Assembly (NCBI GenBank): GCA_003550325.1
Contig: QKWP01001196.1
Coordinates: forward strand, 87,472 to 151,471
Length of the DNA: 64,000 nucleotides
Reading direction: 5' to 3'
Source: Gigaspora rosea
Lineage: Eukaryota; Glomeromycota; Glomeromycetes; Diversisporales; Gigasporaceae
Shown piece by piece: positions 33,018-44,496 of the stretch (positions are counted from its first letter, which is position 1; each line of letters starts with the position of its first letter). Both the position numbers and the translations under genes were made by a program. The notes under the pieces are model-generated. The model did no database searches. It had not been told where the DNA came from and was given only the letters and a program-made list of their open reading frames with translations.

Positions 33018-33157
33018 TTTTATTTTTTTTTTTGGTTTCAAAAAGTCCCGTTTTGGGGCATATGATTTATTCGGTTTACTCATCGTAAATTACACTTGGA
33101 CGAGAGTACAACTAGCCACACGTACACTTTTGGTGTCTAATTTAGGTGGTCCACCCG
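33018..33157 (-). mobile_element. 5'-truncated copy of retroposon B
   Basis: Flanked by an exact 15-base duplication, TATATATAGAATTTA (33003-33017 and 33158-33172). On the minus strand it reads CGGGTGGACCACCTAAATTA, a GGCTAGTTGTACTCTCGTC block also found in element B near 20710-20730, then GCCCCAAAACGGGAC and a poly-A tail. It is the 3' 140 bases of a B-type element. Confidence 0.82.
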
Positions 33158-33439
33158 TATATATAGAATTTAATAAACATATTCATAAAGTATTTATTCG
33201 AAATATTGACGATTTATTAAATAATATTGTAAATACATTTTTAATTTTCGTTAAGTAGCTATTGCAAAAAATCAGAAATTATAACCCTTATATGGTAACC
33301 CTTATGGTTAAAATTATTTTTTACTTCCATATTACTGTAGTATGAGGCGCGTCATGATAAAACGCGTCATGTTACTCCAGATTTCATTTTGAATTGTAAG
33401 TATAAAAAACATTTATTAAGTAATTAAAATAGACTACTC

Positions 33440-34215
33440 AAGTGTATAAATGCGGTATTTATTATTTGCGCATAATACCCTTCGAATCATTTCATTCACA
33501 TTATCATTTCTGAACATGGAGTTAAAATCGGTTCACAAATCAAAATCATAAATACTTCTCTACCATTATATAATATTCTTTGAAATTATTTTAATCGCAT
33601 TAATCATTTCATTTAACTTCCTTAACGTAAAGAACATTTATTAATTATCGGAATTAAAATCAGCAAAGCAAACTTACAATCAAGAACATCAATACTTATC
33701 TATCATTATATAATACTCTTCGAATTATTTTGGTCGCGTTAATTATTTCATTCAACTTCTTGAACATAAAGATCCTTTATTAATCATTAGAATTAAAAGT
33801 AACAATACAAACTTACAATTCAAGGACTATCCGCCATTACCCCTTCGAAGCATTTCAGTCGCCTTAAATATTTCATTCAACTTCTTGAACGTAAAGATCA
33901 TATATTAATTTTTGGAATAAAATCGTTAAAATTGATTCATAAATCAAGTACATAAATCTTATCTACCATTATATAATACTCTTCAAATCCTTTCAGTCGT
34001 TTTAATTATTTCGTTCAATTTGAATAAAGACCATTTATTGATCATTATATAAACTTAAAATTTTTCATTCAGCTCCTGAACATAAATATTATTTATTAAT
34101 AATCATTAGCATTAAAATCAGTATATAAATACTTATTTACATACCATTATTCCTTCAAATCATTTCAGTCAACTTAATTATTTTATTCAACTTCTTGAAC
34201 GTAAGGAACCCATGC
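33440..34215. repeat. Degenerate tandem array, about 125-base unit
   Basis: About six imperfect units, each with TTTCATTCAACTTCTTGAACG, AAGATCATTTATTAAT, a CATAAATACTTATCTACC block and TATAATACTCTTCGAATC. No coding seen. Confidence 0.75.
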
Positions 34216-34369
34216 TATTGGCGCGTCTTCAACATTAACCTACCGTATTTCAAGAATTAATTTAACAGATTTGACTCTTGAATCAAATCCGATTTCCTCG
34301 AATTAGGATTTAATCTAAATATAAAGTATTAGATGATGTTGATGATGATAATAATAATAATAATACTGT

Positions 34370-34618
34370 AATAATAACTTATTTTCGCGTAATAACGCTC
34401 ACCTGCGCGTTATTTCGAGTACGCGCATGCGCGTTATTTTGAGTTAAAGACTGGTCTCTGGCATATAAAGACATTTATGTAATCAGCTAATTTACATCGA
34501 TCCAAACTTGCACGTTATTGCGCATGGGCGTCATTTCGAAGCCATACATCTTATTTTTGGATGATATGATTTTAGAAATAACGCTCATGAACGTTATTAC
34601 GCGAAAATACGGTAATAA
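34370..34618. mobile_element. CG-containing inverted-repeat element
   Basis: Ends AACTTATTTTCGCGTAATAACG and GTTATTACGCGAAAATACGG are inverted repeats of about 25 bases, with further GCGTTATTTCG units inside. The density of CGCG/GCGC is unusual for this AT-rich window. Confidence 0.6.
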
Positions 34619-35067
34619 CCCATTATTTAAAATCTTTGCCTCCTAATAGTAGATGCATACTATGATATACAGCAAAACAAAACAATTTTGTTTGTATTAT
34701 AACTTAAAGGAAAGTTGTAACATACCAAATTGTCTTCTAAATGTTTTTTTTTTTTTCAGACACATTTTTATTTTCATTATATCAATTATAACTTTAATCA
34801 TTGTTACGGCCGATGATGAAATTGGTTGACCGAAATTTGTATTTATTTTGATATAAATTTTAATTTTTTTTTTCTGGTTTAGAATTTAAGATTAGAATTG
34901 ATGATTAAAGAGTATATGTGAATTTTTAGCAGGCTTTTATTTTCAAATCGAGACCCTAAATTTCATCAACAACCGCGACAATTATTATGATTGATATATA
35001 CCGTGTTTAAATGCACGATTTCACTTTTTTTTTTTTTTTTGGTAACATTACTTTGTTTAAAATTAAT
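34619..35067. other. Intergenic DNA 3' of the LRR gene
   Basis: Contains two T-runs (34746-34758 and 35026-35040). No gene seen. Confidence 0.5.
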
Positions 35068-35134
35068 GATATTTGCTTTATTGATATTTGCTTTATTGAT
35101 ATTTGCTTTATTGATATTTGCTTTATTGATATTT
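35068..35134. repeat. 15-base minisatellite
   Basis: Four exact tandem copies of GATATTTGCTTTATT plus a partial fifth, just downstream of the LRR gene stop. Confidence 0.95.
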
Positions 35135-35189
35135 TGCTATTAATATTTACTGTATTACATTTAATAGAAAATAAGCTATGTTATATTTG

Positions 35190-36689
35190 TTATTGTATTA
35201 TTTCTACATTTTGATTATTTGATAATATTTGAAAAGAAATCTGATTAGATCGAATATTCAATGAAGTTAACGTGGTATTCGTATCAAGTGCATTTAGTAA
35301 TTTCCTTAAAGTTTCTAAACAAAGATTATTTTTACAAACATTTAAAGAAAGTAAAGTAGTATTCACGCAAAGTGCATCGGCGAATGCTTTTCCTCCTTCC
35401 GATCCAAGGCCATTATAGCTAATATCCAACGAAGTTAGTGTAATGTTTTCGCAAAGCGCATCAGCTAATGCTTTTCCTCCTTCTGCTCTAAGATTATTAT
35501 CACAAATATCCAAAGAGATTAAAGTAGTGTTTTTTCGAAGTGCATCTGCTAATGCTTTTCCACCTTCTGAACCAAGATGGTTAGAACCAATTTCTAAAGA
35601 AGTTAACGTATTGTTCATACAAAGCGCATTTGCTAACGCTTTTCCTCCTTCTAATCCAAGATTATTCTCTTGAAGATTCAAATAAGTCAATGTGGCATTC
35701 ATGCAAAGTGCATTGGCAATCATTTTTCCTTCTTCTGATTCAAAATTATTACCATAAAGATTCAACGAAGTTAATGTAGTATTCTTGCAAAGTGCATTTG
35801 CAAATGCCTTTCCACCTTCTGATCCAAGATTATTCGCACTAAGGTCCAAAGAAGTTAGTGTAAAGTTTTTGCAAAGTGCATCTGCTAATGATTTTCCACC
35901 TTCTGATGCAAAATTATTCGCACTAAGATCTAAAGAGGTAAACGTAGTATTATTACAAAGAATGTCTGCTAATGCTTTTCCACCTTTAGGACCGAGAATA
36001 TTATAACCAAGACTCAAAGAAGTTAACGTAGTGTTACTATAAAAAGCCATTAATAATGTTTCCAAACCTTCAAAACCAAATTGATTATGTCTAAGATCAA
36101 GATAAGTTAAAGTAGAATTATTGCAAATGATCTTTGCTAATGCATCTATTGCTTCAAATTTAAAAACATTATTGATATTATATAATTCTATTGAGGTGAT
36201 AGTAGTATTTTCATAAAGGGTTTCAAATATCAATTGATTGCAAATAATTTTATCTAGATATAAATATTTAAGGTTTTCACCAGTTCGTAAAAACATTGAA
36301 ATTAAAGAACATTTAATGGCATATTCCACCTCACTCTCATATAACTTTCTTTCTTCTTTAGTAGGAATACAATTTCTAATTCCTTCATATAAACAATAAT
36401 TAATTGATGTGATATACTTTGTATATTCAAAAAGTGGTCTTTGGTAACTTGGAAAGTTAATTTCAAAAGGAATTAATAAAATTTGTTCTTCAGTATTCAT
36501 CATTGAAAGAAGTGTTCTTATAAGTCTTGGATCTCTAAAATGATGACCTGGTTCGCTCCATAAAATTGGCATAATAATTCTACACCATTGACGATTTACA
36601 AGTGCAGATGATAAAAGGTTTTTATGATCAGGTCGGAAGTTATTAAATTTAAATATGATATAGAAACATTCATTCGGTAATGTTATCAT
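35190..36689 (-). CDS. F-box-like / leucine-rich-repeat (RNI-type) protein
   Basis: An uninterrupted 499-residue frame without introns. Residues about 1-50 ('LPNECFYIIF', 'SALVNRQWCRIIMPILW') look like an F-box, which would link the protein to an SCF-type ubiquitin ligase through Skp1. From about residue 165 come 11 repeats of 28 residues plus a partial twelfth, with consensus T-L-T-S-L-D-L-x-x-N-N-L-G-x-E-G-G-K-A-L-A-D-A-L-C-x-N-T, the ribonuclease-inhibitor type of leucine-rich repeat, forming a horseshoe for protein binding. The repeats are 84 bases long and similar enough to recombine. A TATA-like box lies about 50 bases upstream. The family is expanded in Rhizophagus; the substrate cannot be told. 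LRR fragments with the same consensus occur at 39540-39880 and 48780-49800. Confidence 0.93.
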   Translation of the reverse strand: MITLPNECFYIIFKFNNFRPDHKNLLSSALVNRQWCRIIMPILWSEPGHHFRDPRLIRTLLSMMNTEEQILLIPFEINFPSYQRPLFEYTKYITSINYCLYEGIRNCIPTKEERKLYESEVEYAIKCSLISMFLRTGENLKYLYLDKIICNQLIFETLYENTTITSIELYNINNVFKFEAIDALAKIICNNSTLTYLDLRHNQFGFEGLETLLMAFYSNTTLTSLSLGYNILGPKGGKALADILCNNTTFTSLDLSANNFASEGGKSLADALCKNFTLTSLDLSANNLGSEGGKAFANALCKNTTLTSLNLYGNNFESEEGKMIANALCMNATLTYLNLQENNLGLEGGKALANALCMNNTLTSLEIGSNHLGSEGGKALADALRKNTTLISLDICDNNLRAEGGKALADALCENITLTSLDISYNGLGSEGGKAFADALCVNTTLLSLNVCKNNLCLETLRKLLNALDTNTTLTSLNIRSNQISFQILSNNQNVEIIQ

Positions 36690-36737
36690 ATTGAAAAGTT
36701 GGTTGAAAATTTTTAGTATGTCATGCGCGCACGCAGA

Positions 36738-36749
36738 ATTTATATATAT
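36738..36749 (-). promoter_or_regulatory. TATA-like box of the LRR gene
   Basis: TATATATAAAT on the minus strand, about 50-60 bases before the ATG at 36689, the best core-promoter candidate. Confidence 0.5.
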
Positions 36750-39190
36750 TCATTGCAGCGCTATGACGTATTCGTAACCTGAATAGGGCACGTGGCACGT
36801 GATCTTGTCCGAAGCTGGAACAAAAAACGGGTTAATGGCGTGAAAATTTTTAATTAATTAGCATGGGTTCATATGTTCAAAAATCTGTTGATAGAGGTCA
36901 TTTTTACTATAGAGAAAATACTTTCAGTCCAATCCCTAATTACTATGTCAAAACTTTTGTAAATTTATAAAAAATAATCGAATTCGATTTTCAAATAATT
37001 CGAATAAGATTATTTAATAAAGTCGTTTTTCTTTTACACGTATTTCTCAATTTTTTTTTTTGCTTTGATTAAATCTCCCCAAAATGAATAGAACCATTTT
37101 TCTGCTGTTAACAACTATATACATAGTACGAAATCCTTTCATCGTATCTGCCTGTTATCCGGTGTAATGGGAAACGTGTTCTGGCCGCAGGCATGTCACT
37201 AACTGATTGCTACCCAAAAACATGAACATTATTGAGAACAAAAGGCATTTAATGAATGCTAACTCGGGTTTGGCCCGAGGCAAAACTCCATTAAAAACAA
37301 TAGGAAGACGCATTCAAAAAAATAAACAGTTGTGTAAATGATTCACTTAGTCATTTTGCAGATCTTAATCGTAAAAAACACCAGCAATGATTTGTTTGGA
37401 TACATTAGGAAAATTTTATGTCAAAGTTTTTACAATAAATATTTTTTTTACTAAATAAAAAACGGGATTTATATGAGGATAATAAATTATTTGCGAAATT
37501 CGAAGATGATGCGTCAATTTTCAATTTTGTGAGTAACACGTTATTTCTCGATTGGTGAAAAAACGACCCTAACGTCACTCATAAAAAATGGCAGCAGATA
37601 CTTTCGGATCAGATTATCAGGTTATTAAAAATGTCTTTCTTTGTATCATTATGATAAACCTAGGTCTCAAAGTTAGTTATTAAGCTTTTGATTCTTATTA
37701 TTTTCCATTCTTTTTTTTTTCATGAAATAATATGAATTGTTTATTTATCCGTAGGTTTTTTTTTTTTAATCGCACATGTAGACGAATCCAAACCAATGTA
37801 TTTAATTATTTTTATTTTTATTATTATTTTTTTTTTGACAATTTCTAATAACCGGGAGTAAAATCACCGGAGATTCTATATCTCAAAAATGTACTAAGTA
37901 ATTAAGTTTAGAGGTTCTAAGTAAATGTTCAGAACCATCCAAAAACCTTATACGAACAAAATTTGAATCTTTGTACCAAATTTTTATTATAATATATCTC
38001 TATTTAATCTTAAAACTGCATCCTAACCCTAAAAAATAAGTGTGATGATTTTATCTCCCGTTAAACGTAGTTATTTTCTTTTTTTGAGAAAAAAGTTTAC
38101 TCGAGGATTTACCAATTCATTGATAAAAATTAAATTACTTATCGATTTATCAATAATATTTAAAATAACTTACTTTTCAGCAAATTGACTTGTCTTTTCG
38201 CAACCTTCATTAAATTTTTTTAACATTCTTATAACATTTTGGTTTAAAAAACTACCGGACAAATTGGAGGAACTTTTTGAAAGCTCGTCTGGTAATACAT
38301 TCCCTTATTGCACCTTCGCTGCTGCGGTATTCAACTTTCAGGTTCAAGATATTCTAAGAGCTTGAAAGATTTTTAGAAATATTTAATTAAGTGTATGTAT
38401 TTAATGGTATCATATTTCTCCTGAATTAAGTCGAGGCTAATGATGCCGTAGAATCTTATTTGCGCGACCAAAAAAGGAAATCCGATTTTGTAAATAAACT
38501 AAGTGCGTGAGATAAAAAATTTAGGGTGGGCCTTAACGTTAGAGGCTATAGGATTAGAGTGATGCTTAATATAAGTAAAATTTCATTCCCATCATTTTTA
38601 ATGATCGATTTAAACATTAGTTTTTGCGTATTTTCGCTTTTTTCTTCTTTTACGCGTGTTCGAATTCTTTCGTTGGGCTGATCCGGAATAGTCAAAATTT
38701 GCACTCTCCGATTGGCTATTTCCTCTCCAGGAGCTTGTATTACCCGCGCAAATAAGTGAATGGTAATTAGTTACGACCCTCATTGGGACGATTTCTATGA
38801 TCGAAACTTTTCATCGTTTATTGCGTTTATTGATACAGTATTTATAGTTTACTAGAAATACTTCTTAGGAAAAACCTTTTAATAATAACTATGTTATTTA
38901 ATAAAAAAATTCTTTAATATTATATTTGCAATTATAGATGTGTACCTAAATTATTTTTGAAAAAGTATTTTTGGCAAACATTTCGGCATTGTCTGTATCT
39001 TGATGAAAAGAGTTCATAAAATTCGGCAAGAATTTCGGTAATTATTCGCTATGAAAGACTAATTGCGGCTGACTAAAATGCCGTAATAATTTTTTATTAA
39101 ACAGGGCAATTTATGCACACTTGTATATTTGGAAATTCTTCAAAAACTTTTTTCGATACAATTATTTCGATGACCCAGTTTTGCGTGCTA
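36750..39190. other. Intergenic region with weak exon-like signals
   Basis: No complete gene found. Two weak signals: an ATG at 37588 opens a 31-codon frame ('MAADTFGSDYQ') in a less AT-rich stretch; and on the minus strand near 38228-38175 'MLKKFNEGCEKTSQFAEK' runs into GTAAGT, like a first exon. Neither could be continued into further exons. Bases 38640-38800 are GC-richer and contain CGATTGGCTATT, a CCAAT-like motif, but no gene follows. Confidence 0.35.
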
Positions 39191-39197
39191 CCTAGTA

Positions 39198-39293
39198 GGA
39201 ATTGGAATCGGTTTAGTCGACTAATTAGTCGACTAAACATAGTATATAGCTCACTATAAAAATTTTTTATTTGATTAAACCGATTCCAATCCT
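39198..39293. mobile_element. 96-base mariner-type MITE
   Basis: Inverted ends GGAATTGGAATCGGTTTA and, from the other strand, AGGATTGGAATCGGTTTA, each next to a TA dinucleotide (39196-39197 and 39294-39295). It contains a second palindrome, TTAGTCGACTAATTAGTCG. Confidence 0.75.
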
Positions 39294-39539
39294 TACTACC
39301 CAGATTCTGACTCACTATTTCATCTAATTTACTAGATTCAACCCTCAATAATACATCCCAAGATCCAACCTATAATAGTTCATATAAAAAAAAAATTAAA
39401 CCTTTGCCTTAGAAAATGACTCTTGAATTTTAGTATGTATTATTTATTGTTTATGATTTAGTTACAGTATATAAAAGTGATTCAACGCTATTCTCTCTAT
39501 TTTTGCTTCGTTTTTGGCTAAACTATTGGCTTTACTGAA

Positions 39540-39880
39540 TTTGTTATAAATCATTACTACCGTATATTACATTTAATAGGTAATGGCTATTATACTGCTT
39601 ATCGTGGTATTTTTATACTTGGATTGTTTGATTTTATTTTAAAATTAATGCCATTATATCGAAGATTCAATGAAGTCAACGTGTGTTTTTACAAAGTTAA
39701 TCGGCTAAAGCTTTTACACCTTCTGATCCAAGTTTATTATATAGGAGATTCAAGTTTTTCAGGGCATTTTTCTTGCAAAGTGCACCCGCTAATGTTATCC
39801 TACTTCTGATTCAAAGTAATTAATACTAATATCAAAAAAGTTAGCATGGTGTTCTTGTAACAAGCATCTGCTAACGTTTT
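39540..39880 (-). pseudogene. Leucine-rich-repeat pseudogene
   Basis: Minus-strand fragments match the 28-residue repeat of the 35190-36689 gene ('YNKLGSEGVKAL', 'LAGALCKKN', 'FDISINYFESE') in shifting frames. The sequence past the repeats (39565-39650) also resembles the 3' flank of that gene (35140-35220), so this is a truncated paralogue and not just a stray repeat. It has no intact frame. Confidence 0.7.
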
Positions 39881-40795
39881 TACCCTTTTGGTAATAATAC
39901 AGTAATTAAACAATTATAAACAGACCTTAAAATTTTGATTAAAAATTTGATCACATAAGGATTATGCAGGTTAACTGTAGAGTAAAAGCCTGGGAGAATT
40001 TTAAGTTTCCACCGTAACGAACTTAATATATTTTGTCGTTTCGATAACATGTATCGCTTTAATATTTTTATAGTATACAAGTTTTTGGTCATCGTCATCA
40101 TTACACATACTATTGAAACGACCAAAACCAATTATATTACTCACATGGCGTCAAAAAAAATAGAACCGTGGAATAATAATAGCAAATGAACCCGAATAAC
40201 TTGTTTTAAATACACCAATTAGTATCGATATTTATGATCACTTTACTGAATTAATCCGAGTAGAGTAACAGTAAATTATCATCGAAATTGAATTAATACG
40301 TCAAGTAATACTAACAATTATTCCCAATCTTGAATAGTAATTTTAGTTTTAGGCAAAATATGTATTTATTAAGAAATATTAGAATATTACAGTATTTAAT
40401 ACATTGCATCATAATTTGCTAATACGTACGCACGTACAGTACGTAGGTTTCTATTTTAGTTTTGAGCCGGTTTATAAATTTAGCAAGTTGAAAAATTCTG
40501 CGTAACATATTAATATTTAAGAAAACCTTATCGATATTCTGACCGTTACACAAAAGCATTGGTGGTCATAGCAGACTGTTAACGTCTATGCTATATAGAT
40601 ATTTGCTTATAATTACATCAGAAACCAAGGAACCATGCTAGAGTAAAAAATTGTCTTGAGAAAATACTAAACCGATGCTATTACCGTTACGTTACTTTCA
40701 GATGAGATGATGATGTCATAATGATCTTTTGAATGGAAATGTTAATTGTAATGATGATCTAAATTATCAAGTTATTAATAAATAGAGCTGTAGCA
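39881..40795. other. Intergenic region upstream of the SDR gene
   Basis: No gene recognised; AT-rich with a GTACGCACGTACAGTACG palindromic stretch near 40426-40443. Confidence 0.5.
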
Positions 40796-40807
40796 AATAT
40801 AAAAAGG
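40796..40807 (+). promoter_or_regulatory. TATA box of the SDR gene
   Basis: AATATAAAAAGG lies about 65-75 bases upstream of the ATG at 40870, in a short purine-rich leader. Confidence 0.6.
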
Positions 40808-40869
40808 GATCGCAGAAAGGAAATCGCAGGAAGATATAACCATTTACATATTTTTTTCAAGTTTACACA

Positions 40870-42552
40870 ATGTGCTCAAAGGAAGAATTACCTAAAAACC
40901 TTTCAGATGCTTCGTCTATTCCGAAGCAAGAGATTCAAGAACAACCCGGTTTGTATATCATTAGTCGTTTAAATAATTTAAATAATAAATAATTTTCAAA
41001 ATTTTAAAACGCGTTTAAAAAAACATTATCTAAAATTTCAAAAGGTGTGCAACATGAAATGAAACCCCAACCTCTCGTCCATCATTTACCTACTGACGAT
41101 GAGCATCTCGAAGAATATAAGGCCGGTGGAAAGTTAAAATCTAAAATTGCTATTATTACTGGAGGTGATTCTGGCATTGGTCGATCGGTGGCTGCTTTAT
41201 TCGCACTCGAGGGTTGTGAGGGAATAGCAATCGTATATTTATCACGTGAAGAAAAAGACGCACAAGAAACTAAACGAAGAATTGAGAAACAATCATCCAC
41301 AAAGGTGGAATTGATTTGTAAAGATATTGGGTGTGAAGAAAATGCGATTGAAGTCATTGATACTGTGGTTAAGAAATGGGGAAGAATTGATGTGTTAGTG
41401 AATAATGCTTCGGAACAGCATTTGGGTGAGAATATCCAAGATCTTAGTGCAGAGCAACTCGATAGAACTTTTAAGTGTGTGAAATTTTTTTTATTTGTAT
41501 TTTTTATTTCTTTTTTGTCTTTTTTTGAATTTTTGATTTACATTTAACATTATTCAAACACTTCTAAGGACAAATCTTTATGGAATGATTTTTCTTTCTA
41601 AGCACGCAATTAAGCACATGAAGAAAGGAAGGTATGCATTGACCAGTTAAAAAAAAAATTTCTCGCTTTTTCTGAAAGGCATAAATCCTAAATTACTAAT
41701 CCATTATTAGTACCATCATCAACACATCCTCAGTGACCGCTTATAAAGGTCATCCTATGTTGCTTGATTACTCCATCACAAAGGTATCTTATCGACAATT
41801 TAATCTCAAACATGATTTATACATCTTACACATTTTCTGTTATTATTTTATATATAGGCTGGCATCATTGGCTTCACTAGGTATTATTCTTCACGCAATG
41901 CCAATTTCTTCTTTCTTCGATACCCTAACATTTTCTTTTTTTTTTTGGTCATAATAGATCACTTAGTCTTCAGTTGGTTTGTAAAGGAATTCGCGTTAAT
42001 GCAGTCGCTCCAGGTATTCCACAATCTATTGTTTATTTGGTTTATTCGTGCTATATAGCTTGCAATACCGCGTTTATTGATGAATTTATGCGATACCCAT
42101 AGGACCGATTTGGACCCCTTTAATCAAAGCAAGTTTCGCTCCTGAAAAGATGGAAGAATTTGGAAAAGAAGTACCTTTTGGTCGAGCAGGTCAACCATCA
42201 GGTACGAAATTATTTTATAAATCAAATTATTTTTTTTTTGTGAATTTGGTGATAGGTGTCTAAGAAAAAAATTATTATTATTTTTTACAGAAGTAGCACC
42301 TTGTTACGTTTTTCTCGCTAGTAATGATTCTAGTTATATGTCAGGCCAGGTAAATTAGTTCACACAGAAATAATGTTTAAATTTGTGAAATAAACCAGAA
42401 TTAACATGGCCATTTTTTTTTATACGTTAGGTCCTTCATCCTAATGGAGGTAAAGCTTAAATTATTATTATTATTAATGCATGAATTTATTATTGATTTA
42501 TTTGATATTTATTTTTTGTTTTCCTCTCGCAGGAACTGTTATTAACGGATAA
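40870..42552 (+). CDS. Short-chain dehydrogenase/reductase, ten exons
   Basis: Joining exons 40870-40948, 41045-41474, 41569-41631, 41711-41783, 41858-41880, 41958-42013, 42103-42201, 42291-42349, 42431-42449 and 42533-42552, all with GT-AG introns of roughly 70-100 bases, gives 307 in-frame codons including the stop, a 306-residue protein. It has the NAD(P)-binding 'TGGDSGIG' at residues 65-72, 'NNAS' at 146-149, a catalytic Ser at 197/198 and 'YSITK' (Tyr211, Lys215), then 'VAPGPIWTPLI' and a C-terminal 'HPNGGTVING'. The N-terminal 'PGVQHEM' segment before the Rossmann fold is typical of the SDR subgroup related to bacterial general-stress oxidoreductases such as Bacillus YdaD/YhdF. It is probably a soluble NADP-dependent sugar- or alcohol-type oxidoreductase; substrate unknown. 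Appears functional. Confidence 0.95.
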
Positions 42553-43653
42553 ATATGTCTCAGTAACACTTTTATTAAAAATGTAAAATAAAACCGTTTT
42601 AAATTTGCATTATGATCTCTTTATTCAATAGGGAATATATGAGTTAGTTTAAATAAATATTGCTATAAAAAGAATTTTACCATTATTTGCTGCTTTAAAT
42701 TCCTTTAAATGCTATTTATACCGTTCGGAGTAATTTGTTCTATAAAAAATGCACTTGACTCTCGTTAATATTTCGTTAATATCATAAAAAAATTGAATTT
42801 AAATTATATAAGTAGTGTTATCAACCCTCGCAGATATCAACCTTAATCCAAATAGGCTGATACTAGTGAGAATCAAGTGTATTGATAAAAACCAAATGCA
42901 CAAACTTATTATCAGGAGCGAAGCGAAGAATCCGATTTTGTGATTCACTTGAAAGGAAATAACCTAGTTTTTTACGTTGTTCGTTTATTGCAAAATAAAT
43001 CATGTGGATTCGTTGATGTACCAAGAATTCATAAACTTTATAAATTGTCATCTTGCCATTTTTATGGCCCAATATATACACTGTCTTTGTTAAAATTTCA
43101 CCCTTTAGGGTATTGCTACGCAATTACAGGAAAATGAAGTCAACTTGTATCGGAAAATGAAAAAATATGCGCGATTTACTGCAAAGCTTTATGATGTTAA
43201 GAGATTACAAACTCTCGTATAGACATTCGGCCATGTACTTGCCGTATGCAATCAGCTAATTTTGACGCAACTTTGTATATTAAAAGTCTTTGCTAAATAT
43301 CATCTATTAGATCTTATTTTTTTAAGTTGGTTTTCTAGCACTCTTTTAAGCCAACAATGATAAAACGAATTGCTCTTGTCTTGGACAATTATAAACCGTA
43401 TCCTGTCACTATGTCAAGGCAGCACAAAAATGTATCTCTATCATCGTTAAGTGATATGTGATCAATTTTTCAGATGGTGAAATTTTAATAGGCTTTCTTT
43501 TCATCATCAAAAAATACTAAAAAGCAAAGTATACAATATAACAAGAAATTAAAAGCAATAATGGCCCAATTATTAAATCGCATAAAAACCACCGCTGCAC
43601 ATTTTTTATGGATACTATCCACCTATACTGAAACTGAAAGCAATCCTTTATTT
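42553..43653. other. Intergenic DNA between the SDR and BTB genes
   Basis: An AATAAA-like signal (about 42586) may end the SDR transcript. Overlapping frames on both strands at 42860-43137 (86 and 65 residues) show no family features. The remainder is AT-rich. Confidence 0.5.
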
Positions 43654-44496
43654 TTACTCATTCGTGACCATACGTGAGAATTCAGCCACTTTATTGAAGT
43701 CGGCAGATTTAATTTCTATTATGTAGCGATCAACATCCAACGAAATCGATTTCTCCCCCGGAAGCACATAATTCAAATGTGCCATTATCTGGTTTTTATA
43801 TACATTTAGAATACTATACCCAATTGTAAGCGTATTCTTCTCTGTTCCATCGAATCGTCTGAACTCTTTTTTTGTTGAATCTTTTAGAAAATCATAATTC
43901 GTACAAATAATACTCTGCTGCCCATTCTTATGAACCACGATTTTTACAAAAAAATATATATTTTCACAAACTATATTTTCGATTAAATCGATAAATTCGT
44001 TCAAAATCTTTGAGCACTTCTTGTAAGCCAGGTTATAATCTGTATGGCTTACATATGACGGAATTTGAAAATAATCAATTTCAGCGGCTAACTCTGATTC
44101 GTTAACCAAAAAATTTGATTCATAACTTTCAAGAAAAATTGATTTAGAATATGGAAAAAAGATTATATCAATATAGCTAATAACAAAACTAAATTCTTAC
44201 CTAATTTTTCCATCTCGATAAAATGTCATTATGTAACGAAATGCATCCCCATTACGATCAAAAAAATATTCGTTTCCGTTGGTTGTGTGCAATAACGCTT
44301 CATTCCTTGAGCTAAACATCGTTCCAAGTAAAGTCTCCGGATATTTTGCTAACGTCGAGCGATATGTTTCGTACTAGATTGTGTGAATGATTTATTTTTA
44401 GTCATGAACATAAAAATTCAAAAATGTGTATAGATTCCTTTATACCTTTATTCCACCAACATTAAGAATAACTCTTTGTTCACCGTCTTCGGCCAT
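43654..44496 (-). CDS. KCTD-like BTB/POZ (T1) domain protein, three exons
   Basis: Exons on the minus strand are 44496-44446, 44373-44201 and 44125-43654, with introns of 72 and 75 bases (GT-AG). Together they give 232 codons including the stop, 231 residues. Residues 8-15 'RVILNVGG' then 'KYETYRSTLAKYPETLLGTM', 'NEYFFDRNGDAFRYIMTFYR' and 'GKISYESNF...AAEIDYFQIP' follow the T1/BTB pattern of potassium-channel tetramerisation and KCTD proteins. In other organisms such proteins oligomerise and often act as cullin-3 adaptors. The C-terminal about 120 residues are not recognised. Splice phases (0 and 2) fit and the gene appears intact. Confidence 0.92.

Noticed and set aside
35443..36006. Plus-strand repeated frames ('SASANAFPPS')
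   Set aside because: Antisense shadows of the LRR repeats at 35190-36689; the minus frame has the conserved LRR consensus and full length.
38170..38360. Plus-strand frame of about 66 codons starting after a TTTTCAG
   Set aside because: No start codon and no upstream exon; composition is ordinary AT-rich; the minus-strand exon signal overlaps it.
42863..43137. Overlapping 86- and 65-residue frames on opposite strands
   Set aside because: No domain, no splice context, and neither strand is clearly preferred.
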